Source: Brachypterus glaber
Taxonomy: Eukaryota > Arthropoda > Insecta > Coleoptera > Kateretidae
Assembly: GCA_958510825.1 (NCBI GenBank)
Contig: OY294049.1
Location: forward strand, 29,072,620 to 29,136,619
DNA length: 64,000 nucleotides
Direction: 5' to 3'
Each line of letters begins with the position of its first letter. Positions within the stretch are counted from its first letter, which is position 1. Below are positions 32,062-51,910 of the stretch, piece after piece. The notes beneath the pieces are model-generated. The model did not search any database, was not told the DNA's origin, and saw only the letters and a list, made by a program, of their open reading frames with translations. The translations under genes were made by a program, and so were the position numbers.

Positions 32062-32147
32062 CCCGTTGAAGGACAATGACACTATACAGCGCTATGTCCG
32101 CGTTTTCGCAGACATAGCACTGCACAGCGTCATTGTCCTTCAACGGG
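32062..32147. repeat. 86-bp long-stem hairpin
   Basis: Arms of about 41 bp starting CCCGTTGAAGGACAATGAC on both strands, with five or six mismatches and a TTTT loop. Likely a MITE or a foldback. Confidence 0.75.
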
Positions 32148-32339
32148 ATTTTATCATTACTTTAATTTGGGCAAAAATCTCAAATCAAAGTACATAAAAA
32201 TATATATAAAAAACATTTTTTATTCAAACCAAAGAAAATATTTTACTGCACGGAAGCTGAAAATTGTTTTTTACTCGTGTCTCTGTATTAGTCAGTCTCA
32301 TATATTAGAGTAAAATTATTTATTATTACATTGCGATTT

Positions 32340-32520
32340 CCCATGACTTGTTGCAAAATAAGTATGCGACACTTTAAGCTTAAACTCTGATTTCTGACTA
32401 CAAAGGTTTTTAAAATACCCAAAGGTATTGTTGACTTGTTGCAAAATAAGTATGCGACACTTTAAACTTAAACTCTGATTTCTGACTGCAAAGGTTTTCA
32501 AAATACCCAAGGGTATGTGA
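32340..32520. repeat. 88-bp tandem duplication
   Basis: GACTTGTTGCAAAATAAG recurs 88 bases apart (32345 and 32433) and the rest of each unit is collinear to CCCAA(A/G)GGTAT. It directly precedes the two-exon coding fragment. Confidence 0.75.
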
Positions 32521-33128
32521 TGCCGATGGTGGCTCAGTCAAGAGGAAGGCAAGACGGGCCAGCTTGCAGAGGCCACTAGACAACCAAATCATTAACGCCC
32601 ATGACTTATTTGAATTTTGTAGTTCAGAGATGAGTAGCAAATTTCTATTTCAGTTTGAAGTAGAAGATTTGAGAAAAATGTACGTAGAAATTATGCCTTA
32701 TCTTGAAACAGTACCTGGAACAAGAACATTTCATTTTATAAAGCCAATCACAGGTAAGATAACCAAATATTAATGAATGCAACTATGTTTGTTTTTTTCC
32801 TAGGCTTTTATGAATGTTGTCCTTTCTCTTTTAAGACAATTCAGTAGCTTTCTGGAAGATTTCAAATGACAAGTATGATGAGCCTTCTTTAAATTATGCC
32901 CTCACCAAGGCCCTCAGACCATCCGAAACTTTAAGTGTTTTTGGTGGAATGTATGTTGTTGTTAGGTTGGCAAAAAGCAGATATGTTGCAATGGTCACCG
33001 ACGTCTACAGCGACGAATCAGAAGTGGATATGTCACTCCTGATGCCAAGGCTTCCAGCCAAGGAGCTAAATTGGCCAAAAGAAAAAAAACTGCAACTATT
33101 CCACTCTCATGTTCTTTGTAGTAAGTAG
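32517..33128 (+). CDS. Two-exon host-like gene fragment (uncharacterised insect protein)
   Basis: Exon 1 is open from about 32517 to 32753 (DADGGSVKRKARRAS, LFEFCSSEMSSKFLFQFEVE, YLETVPGTRTFHFIKPITG). A consensus donor GGTAAGAT sits at 32754 and an acceptor TTTTAAG ends at 32835, giving an 82-bp intron with matching phase 1. Exon 2 (32836-33120) reads DNSVAFWKISNDKYDEPS, LSVFGGMYVVVRLAKSRYV and ends LNWPKEKKLQLFHSHVLC. It closes at TAG 33126-33128, unless the strong GTAAGT donor at 33121 is used. The second exon has the beta-strand and Trp-Pro pattern of a small SH3/Tudor-like module seen in uncharacterised insect proteins; that match is from memory. The start codon is not visible, because the upstream sequence is the 88-bp repeat. 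It may be a gene piece or a domesticated or transposon-linked gene. Confidence 0.5.
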
Positions 33129-33295
33129 CACTTGATGAGAAGTCTAACAAAATATATTTGACTTCCTCGGATCTTGAAAAACTGTACACTCTGAGAATTT
33201 TGAGAAGGCCTCATTAAAGGCTCATATTATTTTTTTTTTTCAAATAAAAATAAATTTAATTCCACTGAAGTGGCTAACAAAGTGCATATAGTGTG

Positions 33296-33408
33296 AAGTA
33301 GAGTTGTTACGGGGTAGAGATGTTATGGAGTAGAGTTGTTATGGAGTAGGGCTGTTATGGAGTAGGGATGTTATGGAGTAGAGATATTTAGAGTAGAGTT
33401 GTTAGTCT
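33296..33408. repeat. ~17-bp tandem repeat (GTTATGGAGTAGAG type)
   Basis: Six or so imperfect units of TTATGGAGTAGAGTTG/TTATGGAGTAGGGATG. Confidence 0.75.
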
Positions 33409-34000
33409 GCCAAAAAATTGAGATTTTTGAAAAAAAAACAAAAACCTCAAACTTTGAAGCCGTGCAGTTTCTAAACGGTTCGTCCTAAAAATATTTGCGA
33501 ATGCTCATTGTATTCGTTGATTCTTTCTCTATAAGATGCCTGACTCGGATAGCAAAAGAAAAAATTTTTTGACCATTTCCCCAAGATTTGGGACTTTTTT
33601 GGTAAATTTTGAGTGTTTGTGACCCATATTTTTGGAGATATTTGTCGTAGATCAAATCTGAGACCATGTTATTGTTCCTTGGTCAATTTTATACTAGAAA
33701 CCCAAATTTCAGCCTTTTAGTACAAAAAACACCTGCGTGATAAAAAATACCCAAATTCAAGTCAAAAATTTGAAAAAAAAATTATCGTGAGGACAAACAG
33801 AAAAAATTTAAATTTTTTTTTAGGTTTTTCGACGTTTTTAGGAGTCCTACCGAAATGTTTTAGATTACAGTCATATACATTTCGCTTGATTGATTCAAAT
33901 TGTTCCTAATTAGGAAGTTCAGAAGATTTTAGTTTAAAACCATCCTTGGGGGTCTGAACCCCTAAAACCCCCCGTACGCACGGCCCTGCCCTAGGCCAGC
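33409..34000. other. Non-coding interval
   Basis: A/T-rich with no credible frame. The end (33940-33990) carries GGGGGTCTGAACCCC and ACCCCCCGTACGCACGGCCC, which look like an old transposon terminus, but no partner was found. Confidence 0.4.
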
Positions 34001-34004
34001 TTAA

Positions 34005-35502
34005 CCCTTTGAGACACTATTTTTATTTTTTTTTGTATAAAACAAATATATAGAAAAAAAAGAAAAAGTGGAATATACACGGTGTATTTGAAATAGCGTC
34101 GGAAATTTTAACAGATGATTCTACATCATAAAATATGACAAAAAGTTCCTATAAACATGTCTAAAAATGCGTCATAAGGGAGCTACGCCCCTTTGAAAGT
34201 GGCTAAAAAAATCGGTTTTTATTTAATAACTCAGGAACCCTTTGAGATATATCAACGAGGTTTTGCACGTCAACTAATCCTACCAAGGCCCGTTTTTATG
34301 TGTTATTTTCATGTACTTATTTCAACCAAGGGTGTGCGAAACGGGGGGGGCTTATCAGTTTTTTGTCCCAAACTTTTTTCTGTGTAACTTTTTTGCAATT
34401 TTATTTCTGAAATATGATTCCTCAGGTCAAAATACATAAAAAAGGTACTCTTGTTGTAATACTGTAGGATTAACCGTTTTCGAGAAAAATTCATTTGAAG
34501 GTGAAATTCCACGGTTCGAGGACGAAAAATTAAATACTAAAATATTGAAAACCAAAATTTTAATGATGCAGGGCGAATGTACATTAAAAACTAAGAAAAA
34601 AACCTCATATACAGGTACTTCCAAAAATCAATCCTAATGGAGCCATGGTCTCCTAAATATGCACCATTTTTAAAGGGCTATAATAGCTTTAAAAGCGTTT
34701 TTTCGTTTGGACTTGTATGGAAACTTTTTTTCTTACTTTTTGATAGAATAACATTGCACCATTAAAATTTAGGTTATCGACATTTTAGTATTTAATTTTT
34801 CGTCCTCGAACCGTGAAATTTCAAATGAACTTTTCTCGAAAACGGTTAATCCTACAGTATTACAACAAGAGTACCTTTTTTTATGTATTTTGACCTGAGG
34901 AATCATATTTCAAAAATAAACTTGCAAAAAAGTTACACAGAAAAAAGTTTGGGACAAAAAACTGATAAGGCCCCCCCATTTCGCACACCCCTGGTTTAAA
35001 TAAGTACGTGAAAATGACATACAAAGATGGGCCTTATTAGGATTAATTCACGTGCAAAACCTCGTTAACATATCTCAAAGGGTTCCTGAGTTATTAAATA
35101 AAAACCGATTTTTTTAGCCAATTTCAAAGGGGCGTAGCTCCCTTATGACGCATTTTTAGACATATGTTTATAGGAACTTTTTGTCATATTTTACATGTAG
35201 AATCACCTGTTAAAATTTCCTACGCTATTTCAAATACACCCTGTATATGACCCAGTGGGCACCTTAGTCGGATTATATGTCCCACTGGGTATAGTATAAA
35301 ATAATTTTTTATTTTAAATTGAAATTTTTATTAGGACAAAAAATACAAGAGTAGCTTTGCCACTGTTAATAAATGGTAGAAATACGCTCCAAGTAATCAA
35401 AAAAACCTTAAATAATTTTACAACGTAAAATGGGACATGCAGTGTACAGGTGATGACTTAAAACAGGATAGGACATATATGTGCCACTGGGACTCAGAGG
35501 GT
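34005..35502. mobile_element. piggyBac-type MITE containing a nested foldback
   Basis: TTAA at 34001-34004 and 35503-35506 flank the ends CCCTTTGAGACACT and (reverse complement) CCCTCTGAGTCCCA. TTAA plus CCC-beginning ends is the piggyBac pattern. Subterminal CCCAGTGGGCAC and GTGCCACTGGGA match as inverted motifs. Without the 1166-bp foldback at 34078-35243 the element would be about 330 bp. No transposase. Confidence 0.78.
34078..35243. mobile_element. 1.17-kb foldback element with TATA duplication
   Basis: Arms of roughly 450-470 bp are inverted copies of one another (tips CACGGTGTATTTGAAATAGC and CAGGGTGTATTTGAAATAGC) around a loop of about 230 bases. Flanked by TATA at 34074-34077 and 35244-35247. 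Sequence shared by the arms includes GCGTCATAAGGGAGCTACGC and CGTCCTCGAACCGTG. Non-coding. Confidence 0.85.
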
Positions 35503-36086
35503 TAAAAAATATCTATTAATGTGTATACATTAAAAAACATGTTTTAGAGTACCTATTTTATTCAATATAAACCTTATAACGTACAATGTGTCCACATAAC
35601 CAAAGGGGTAAACCGCTGACACAATTTTGTACACCTTTAGGAGGAAATCTTCAAAGATTTCCTCGAAATCTTTAAAGATTTTCCCGTAACCTTTAAAGAT
35701 TTCCTCCAATTTATACACTTGAATTCCTCTGCGGTTTACCCCTCGACATAACCCCTATTTTTGTATACATCAAGTTATAACCTATGTTATAACCTGATGT
35801 ATACAAAAATAGTAGTTATGTTGATCAGGTATAACCTATGTTATAACCTGATGTATACTAAAATAGTGGATATGTCGAGGGGTAAACTGTGGAGGAATTC
35901 AGATGTACAAATTGGAAGAAATTTTTGAAAATCAAAATATGATGTACCTATATTGTACCTATATTAAATCTATAAAAATGGTCAATAATTATGGAGAAAA
36001 GTCTATAGAATATAATCTTAGTTTTCTTGCCCCAAATCACAAAACTAAATATCGACTTTTGGTATGCAAAACACCCTCCCGGACAC
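35503..36086. repeat. Hairpin-rich non-coding interval
   Basis: 35606-35735 repeats AAATCTTTAAAGATTT with GGGGTAAACCGC at one side and GCGGTTTACCCC at the other, forming an inverted pair. 35756-35880 repeats CTATTTTTGTATACATCA and its inverse around TATAACCTATGTTATA. No gene recognised. Confidence 0.55.
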
Positions 36087-37742
36087 ATCCCGGACAACAT
36101 TTGCTATTTCACGTGGAAGTCATTATGACATCATTTAATGATTTTCTGTGAGTTCATGAACGCATACAGATGACTCCTCATTGTTAAGTCATTACGAGAT
36201 CAGGGGGTCTATTCTGGTTTCGTGCGGAAATAAACGCGTGAGGTGGATAATTTCGGTCGGAGTGATCTCTCACATCACACGTGTGCAGATATTGCTATTC
36301 TCATATTTACAACGTTGTCAAGTTTTTATACAAACTATGTCCAATCATATTATGCGACACGCGTCGGCGCATTACATATCAGTTGTTTTGTTCCTAACCT
36401 ATATGTTTATTGTTATTTTCTCACACAAAAGTAATTAAAAATGGAAAAGAAAAACGGGAAAACATCACCCGCCTTCAAAAAAATGAGTTAGTGGATATAT
36501 TAAACAAATACAAATATGGATTTGTACATGGCAGAAAAGCTCGTGGAGGGTCTTCAGCTTGTTCTTCAGCATCCTGAAGGTCTCCCAAAACTACGATCGC
36601 CTTCAAAACTTCGTCTAAATCCATAATTATTATCAATAAAACTGTAAACAGCAAAAGCTAAACAAATCCAAACTAAATACCAACACAGTTCAAAAAATTC
36701 AAAACAAAAATAATCCGTGAATAAAATTAATGAAAGTATAACATTTGACATCCAAAACCACTCGTTTGCGCATGATTTACGGTGGATGTGAGTTTTCGCC
36801 TGGTTTAGACCAAGCTCGAAACCACCCTGGGGGTCGAAACCACCCTGGGGGTCTATTCTCATTTCGGTGAGTTTTATTTACACGTGAAAGCCAACTTCAC
36901 AGCAGTTCTTCTGATGAATTGATTGGCCTAGACCGTGTAACTCCGCCCATATTCATCGAAATATCAGGCGAAAAAAATCCGCTCGAAACCAGAATAGACC
37001 CCCATGTCATGAAGATCTAGCAGCGGTCTACGGAATGCGCATGCGCAATCTTTAAATTAACCGCGAAATTTAAATTGACCGTGAAATTAAAAAAAAATGA
37101 AATTTTCTTAATTACCCTGCTTAAAAAGATCATACACTCATATCTTGAAAACGCGGAGAGATACCAAAAAAATAACGAAAAAATCGGCCCCCCACACAAG
37201 TCCATTTTCAACAACTTGAGGACACCGGGATGTTCCCACTGGGAACTTCCCAGTGGAAATGTTCCTCAAGATGATTGGAGGAACTAGTTCCTCTAGGCTA
37301 AAGCCTCCAGATATCTACGGCTCACCATACCAACCCGATAATGTGTATCGAATTAGCTGACCAGTAAGTTAATAACTAGTTATTACTAGTAGTATATCCT
37401 TATAAAGACAGCTGCCTTTTAATACTAGTATTCCTAGAAGGAGACTTTATTCGTTTAAAAAGTTTAGTTAGTGGTAGGAAATAACATGTGGCATAACGCT
37501 GTCAAGTGCACTGAAATTGAAACATTACAGAAGTCTGTACTATTCGGCAATCGTTCTCAATCGGGTCTCGGGCAACATTTACTATTTCACGTGGAAGTCA
37601 TTATGACATCATTTAATGATTTAACGTTAAATGTATACACCTCATGACAAACTCATAACAAACTCATAAAATGATTACAAAATCATGAGATGTGCTCATC
37701 ATGATGTTCGTATGAGTACAAAACGTGGAAATTATAACATGA
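36087..37742. mobile_element. TIR transposon of the 25105 family, copy B, interrupted and right-truncated
   Basis: Collinear with 25111-25890 on both sides of the 801-bp insertion at 36203-37003. Starts ATCCCGGACAACATTTGC and loses similarity near 37742, so the right terminal repeat is missing. It shares the CCCACTGGGAA hairpin and the ACATGTGGCA-AACGCTGTCAAG region with copy A. Confidence 0.75.
36203..37003. mobile_element. 801-bp TIR element with GGGGGTCTATTCTGG ends
   Basis: Inverted ends of 25 bp with one mismatch (GGGGGTCTATTCTGGTTTCG in both). The unoccupied site is present in copy A at about 25222-25240 (GAGATCATGTCATG), so both edges are defined by comparison; only a single A appears duplicated. 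A second partial tip, GGGGGTCTATTCTCATTTCG, lies inside at 36848. Non-coding. Confidence 0.85.
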
Positions 37743-38242
37743 AGTATAAGATTCTGTTTTAAATGTGTTCAATATGCAATATAGAATCACCTTTAATAAT
37801 ATTATGTTAATAATATTTACTATTTTTTAATTTAATATTATTTTTAATACTGTGCCATCTATCAGGGTAAATGTAAATCTTCACATGAAGGTATAAAAGG
37901 TACCTATCTATTAAAAATTACTAAAAATACCGTAAGCGACACCTTTGGATAGAATTGCGATGCTATGGCGGCCATTTTTAGCTGTGTTGCAAGGTCACCT
38001 ACTTACGCCGCGTTCACACTTGAGATGAGCTTATATATTTTTTTTGAGCTGAGTTATATATATTTTTTGAGCTGCAGTGTGGCGGCAACAGTTGTGTAAC
38101 GAATCAGAAACCAGTATGCAAATCCTACTACTACCAATTCCCCTCTGCTGCTTATTTCAAGCGGCTGCAGTTGAATTGGATTACACTGCTGTAGTGCTGT
38201 TGCGCCGTTTTTTAGGTTAGTTTTTAAAATTGTTTATATTAA
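37743..38242. other. Non-coding interval
   Basis: A/T-rich with no credible frame. 37960-38100 includes short TATATATTTTTTGAGCTGAG repeats. Confidence 0.4.
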
Positions 38243-38378
38243 GGACCACTTGCACCAACTTTTGGTCTGGGATTATCCAAGCTAAACCGAGTTTAAGTTA
38301 AAAATGCTGCGTTTTGATTGGTCGGCCGTCAGTTTAATCCAAGTTTAAAGTTAAACCATCATTGGTGCAAGTGGCCCT
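38243..38378. mobile_element. 136-bp MITE with CCACTTGCACCAA ends
   Basis: Inverted ends AGGACCACTTGCACCAA and (reverse complement) AGGGCCACTTGCACCAA, with AGTTTAA-type internal palindromes. Flanks are TTA/TAA-rich. Confidence 0.75.
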
Positions 38379-38599
38379 AAGTAAGTTAATATTAATATAA
38401 TTCGATATACCTAATTATATAGTAGATTTATAACAATTTTTATTCTTTTATAGTTTATTTATAAACAGTGGTATTTGTTTTACTCAGCTTTTATTTTTTT
38501 TTCGCCACCATAAATAAGTTACAGTTTGCAAATAAATTTTTGAGAAAGTCGCCATCGCATTGAAAAAAAAAGTAACTTTATAATAATTGTTTATTTATT

Positions 38600-40650
38600 T
38601 CTTTAAACAAAATATCGAAAACAGTTCAGATTCCAAACAGCTTTGGAACACCGTTAATGAATTTACAAGCAAGAACCTTAAATCGGATAGCAAAATAAAA
38701 AAAGTTATAGTTGATTCGGTTGAGTATACCAATGAAAAAGATATAAGTATCGAAATTAACAATTTTTTTTCTAAAATAGGTGAAAATTTAGCAAATAAAA
38801 TTAAACGTAATAAAAAACACAAATCTTTTAACAAAAAAAATCGAACAATACCAAATTTTGAATTAAAACCGACAAATGAAACGGAAATTATATCCTTAGT
38901 TCAAGGCTTAAAAAATAAAAAATCCAATTTAAGCGTAGACATTGTTTCAAACGAACTTTTAAAATTAAGTATTCAGATTTTAGCGAAACCACTTTGCCAT
39001 TTATTTAACATTTGTCTAAAAGAAGGAACGTTTCCAGATACATTTAAAGAAGCCAATTTTATTCCTCTATTTAAATCTGGAGATAAATCTAAAATCTCAA
39101 ACTACAGGCCCATATCTCTTACGTCCAACATTTCTAAACTTTTAGAGAGAATCATTAAATTACTCTTAACTACTTTTCTAGAAAAATATGAAATTTTATC
39201 TAAAAGACAATATGGGTTTTGTAAAAATAAAAAAACTTCTGATGCGATGTTTCATCTTTTAAAAAATGTATATCAAGCCATGGATATTAGTATACCGGCT
39301 ATGTGTATCTTTATTGGTCTAGCAAAGGCTTTTGATACAGTGGATCATAAGCTTTTGCTAGAAAAATTAGAAAATATTGGTATTCGTGGTATAGCGCTAA
39401 ATCTTTTTAAAAGTTATTTAACTCAGCGCACTCAAAAAGTTTTAATTAATGGTACTTACAGCAGCAGCAGAGAGTTAAAGTTTGGTGTTCCTCAAGGAAC
39501 GGTATTAGGGCCGGTATTGTTTACCATTTTTATTGATTTATTACTAAGAGGCATTTTTATGCGAGATTTTCTCTTTTGCTGATGATACAGTAATCTTTTA
39601 TAAGGCATCATCCTGGGCTCGCCTAAAAATGCTAATTGAAAGTGATTTAGTAGATATTTTAGGATGGTTTAACGTTAACGGGCTTACAGTCAATATGTAT
39701 AAAACAAAGGCCATCCCTTTTACCTCCCTTGAGAAAAATCTGCCAGGCTTTGACTCTTTATCTATTGATGGTTTATTAATCTCTGTTGCTAAAAGTATTC
39801 GTTATTTAGGTATCATTATAGATTGCCACCTCCGTTGGGATGAACAGGTAGATTCATTATCAAAAAAATTAAGAATGTTAGTTTACAAATTTTACTAACT
39901 GCGAAAAATTCTTGATTTTAAACATTTAAAAATGATTTATTTTTCATTAGTGGAATCAGTTTTACAATATGGTATCATAGGATGGGGTGGTGTAAGAAAA
40001 ACTTTATATTTAAAACTTGAAACAATACAAAAAAAAATAATTAAGATTATCCTTAGGAAACCTCGTAGATATCCAACCGTTCAAGTATATAATGACTCCA
40101 ATATAATGGAGGTACGTGAACTCTATGTCAACGCCTTACTTGTCCATTTTTATAAATATAAAACCGAGTTTAATACAATAAGTCATAGCCAAAATACTCG
40201 CGCTGCTTCATCCAATGATATTGTATCTACTCGTTTTCACAAAGCTGTTGGTCAAAGATACTTTATGTATTTTACACCTTTATTTGTAAACCAAATACCA
40301 AATGAAATAAAAAATTTGCAATCTAAACCATTATTTATAAGAAAAGTTAAGCATTGGATAAATCAAAACAAATTGTTAATCGAGTCGACTATACATCCTA
40401 TTACTTTCTAGTATTATTTTGGTTATATTTTTATTTAATTTATTACTGTGTATTTCTTTATTTTATTTAATGATATTTGTAAAATTATTTGTCTTTTTCG
40501 CTTTTTGACCTTACAAATTTTTTCAAAACAAAACCTTTAATTCATTTTATTGCTTACTTTTTTATTATTTATATGTCTATTTTTATTTTTTATGTGTTTT
40601 CACATTTTAAACATTGTGTATTTTTTTGTAATCATAAATAAATATTGTTT
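38600..40650 (+). mobile_element. 5'-truncated CR1/Daphne-like retrotransposon
   Basis: Non-LTR element that begins near the RT linker and ends near ATAAATAAATATTG at about 40649. It sits immediately left of the first triplet array, with about 40 unassigned bases (40651-40692) between them. It has no poly(A) tail and no triplet-targeted junction, so it is unrelated to the R1 elements. Confidence 0.7.
38605..40411 (+). pseudogene. CR1-like reverse transcriptase with a frameshift and a stop
   Basis: Frame 1 (to 39582) shows an upstream linker (WNTVNEFTSKNLK, INNFFSKIGENLA), then RT: FIPLFKSGDKSKISNYRPIS, RQYGFCKNKKTSD, FIGLAKAFDTVDH (motif A, where Asp of the usual DL.KAFD pattern is Gly) and GVPQGTVLGPVLF. 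A shift occurs exactly before the catalytic FADD, which is read in the next frame (about 39568-39895). That frame meets a TAA at 39896-39898 and continues in the same frame to 40411 with the C-terminal domain (ESVLQYGIIGWGG, NTRAASSNDIV). The element is dead. Confidence 0.82.
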
Positions 40651-40692
40651 ACCAGTAAGCCTCTTATGGTCAGGAATTTAAATACTCCTTTT

Positions 40693-45806
<5,114 letters not shown>

Positions 45807-46226
45807 CCGTGCGGGGTTGTTGGACCCCCATCGGGCGCCTCCTCAGGTTGCGGATAGAGGAACGTCTCCCAGATATGGGTGATACCGGGGAAATTAAATA
45901 CCCGGGGCGGACAAAAACCAACAAAAGTCAAACCCCAGGCGCGTCTGACCCAGAGTGGGCGGCTTCCTGGTCGACGTCGGTTCTACATGTTAGTAGCGGT
46001 CGAAGACAAAACCTGGCAGCTAGGTTGTAAAACAAAATGCAAACAAAACCTCCAAGCCCAGGGTGTAACACCATCGTGTCGAGGGGCTGCATGGCTCAGG
46101 AGTAATAGTGAGTTCCAAGCGATGCCCACAGCAAATGGCGACCCTGTGGGGACTATAGCCTTGGTACGGTAAGGGCGCACTGCCGTACCTGACCTAGACT
46201 TTCGTCCCATACTCGTGGGAAGAAAA

Positions 46227-47333
46227 ATGGAAAATGATAAAACTAACAAAACAAACACAGCAAAAGAAAAGATTAAGGAAATGGTTTGTGCAATCAGCGC
46301 ACAAGCAAAACAAAAAGAACCACAACAGCTTGAGAATCCAGTGAAAAAAAAATTAACAGAAGATGTGGAAGGAAAGACAAAGTATCTCTGGGAGAACGAT
46401 CCGAATCCAACAGTGAGAAGAGATTCACTACAAAGAACCCCTCCAAATTTAGCAAGTTCTCAGACCTCATTAAATTTGGAAAGAAGTCAGTCGTTAGGCG
46501 ACATGCAGACGGAAGAGCATCCATCAAAAAGAAAACGCCAAGCAAGCCCTTTACAAGACAGTGAAATAAACAGTAAATGTAGAAAACAGGGAGAACGGCT
46601 TAAGCGACTTATCAAAAGTCTAGTGGAAAGCACGTTAAAATTAGACCAGATTATTCCTGTTAACACGAAAAAGGAGATTAAAGATGGGATACTCAGAGTC
46701 AAAAACCAAGCGGACAGGTTAAATGCGGAGTGGGTCGAAAATTGGATTAACGACATAATGGAAAATTTTGACACGACAGTCGTAGACACCTTGATTAGGG
46801 ACAAACCAAAAAGTACAGAAGTAGGCACTCAGACAGAATTGACCGAAACGAACTCTATCAAAAAGACAATGACAACGACCGCTACGCAAACAGATACAGA
46901 CCATGACGAACAAGAAAATAAAATTAAGACAGAGGAGGTTGCAAAGATCAAAACGTATAACGACCTAAAAATAGCACAAGATCTTCACTGGCCAGAGCAA
47001 ATTTTTAGCAACACAAAAATTGTATTTGGAAATCCTATGGAAACAGATGATGGCACTATGAAAGTTGTATTCGTTGAACCAGAAGACATTAAGATGGAAA
47101 AAAGCATCCAGCGAATGTATAAGGAGCGCTATCCAGAACTTGTAGAACACAGAAGTCAATTCGAAATCATAGAAAATACTACAAATATATTAACAGATGA
47201 TGGAAAAATAACTAGAACAAGGAAAATAGTTAAAATTGAACTAAAAGAAAGCGTGGATGACTTATACAAATTCAAAGACTCAAAAACGAAGGTGACAAGG
47301 AGCGAATTAAAAAAATTGCAATACATCAAATAA
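46227..47333 (+). CDS. R1 copy 1 ORF1a (Gag-like, N-terminal part)
   Basis: 368 codons from ATG 46227, identical in protein to copy 2 ORF1a; see 51911-53017 for the description. A GTG 12 bases upstream is in frame, but the ATG has A at -3. The stop TAA is followed after five bases by the ATG of ORF1b. Confidence 0.85.
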   Translation: MENDKTNKTNTAKEKIKEMVCAISAQAKQKEPQQLENPVKKKLTEDVEGKTKYLWENDPNPTVRRDSLQRTPPNLASSQTSLNLERSQSLGDMQTEEHPSKRKRQASPLQDSEINSKCRKQGERLKRLIKSLVESTLKLDQIIPVNTKKEIKDGILRVKNQADRLNAEWVENWINDIMENFDTTVVDTLIRDKPKSTEVGTQTELTETNSIKKTMTTTATQTDTDHDEQENKIKTEEVAKIKTYNDLKIAQDLHWPEQIFSNTKIVFGNPMETDDGTMKVVFVEPEDIKMEKSIQRMYKERYPELVEHRSQFEIIENTTNILTDDGKITRTRKIVKIELKESVDDLYKFKDSKTKVTRSELKKLQYIK

Positions 47334-47338
47334 GGGCC

Positions 47339-47962
47339 ATGACTAACAAGGAATTAAGACAGATGGTACAAGCAATATACCAGGACTCGGATGTAGTAGT
47401 TGAAATATTTGCACCAAAAGAGCGAATTAAGGAAAATATTAAAACAAATCGTTTAGTGGAAAAGGCAAGAAGATCAACAGGAGAAGTAGTTATAGTTAAA
47501 GCAAATGGTAAGTCTTACGCAGACTTGGTAAGGGGTCTAAAAAAGGATGTAAAACTGGAAAACATAGAAGTATCAAAAATGAGAAAGACTCAAAATGGTG
47601 ACTTACTATTGGAAGTTATAAACGGTACCGCAGAACAATTAAAAATAGCAATTAACAGTCAATCCTTGGAAGCACAGGCAATAAAGAAGACAAGTCAGGA
47701 AGTTCTCCATATAAGGGGAATGGACGAAGCCACCACAGAACAAGACATAAGAGAGGCAATAAATGAGACTCTGGGCGATACTACAGGAAGCTACAGAATA
47801 ACATCGCTAAGACCTGCTTATGCTGGTACACAAAACGCCACACTGATTGCAGATAAGTATTTATCACAAAAACTGCTAAATATAGGTAGAATTAAAATAG
47901 GCTGGATAAATTGTTTAATCAGGGAAAGAGTCAAACAAGACAAATGTTTTAAATGCTATTAA
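47339..47962 (+). pseudogene. R1 copy 1 ORF1b, truncated in the first zinc knuckle
   Basis: Identical to copy 2 ORF1b through KQDKCFKC. It is then cut by the deletion and ends one codon later at TAA formed by the ATTAAA junction. The three CCHC knuckles needed for RNA binding are lost, so this copy could move only with proteins from another copy. Confidence 0.88.
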
Positions 47963-47963
47963 A

Positions 47964-51910
<3,947 letters not shown>

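Noticed and set aside
36566..36862. 98-codon minus-strand frame with DPQGGFDPQGGF
   Set aside because: The repeated residues come from duplicated GGGGGTC tip sequence in the 801-bp TIR element. No other coding sign.
47309..47338. ORF1a/ORF1b break treated as decay of a single copy
   Set aside because: All three copies share it exactly, so it is a family state or a shared homopolymer error and not damage to one copy.
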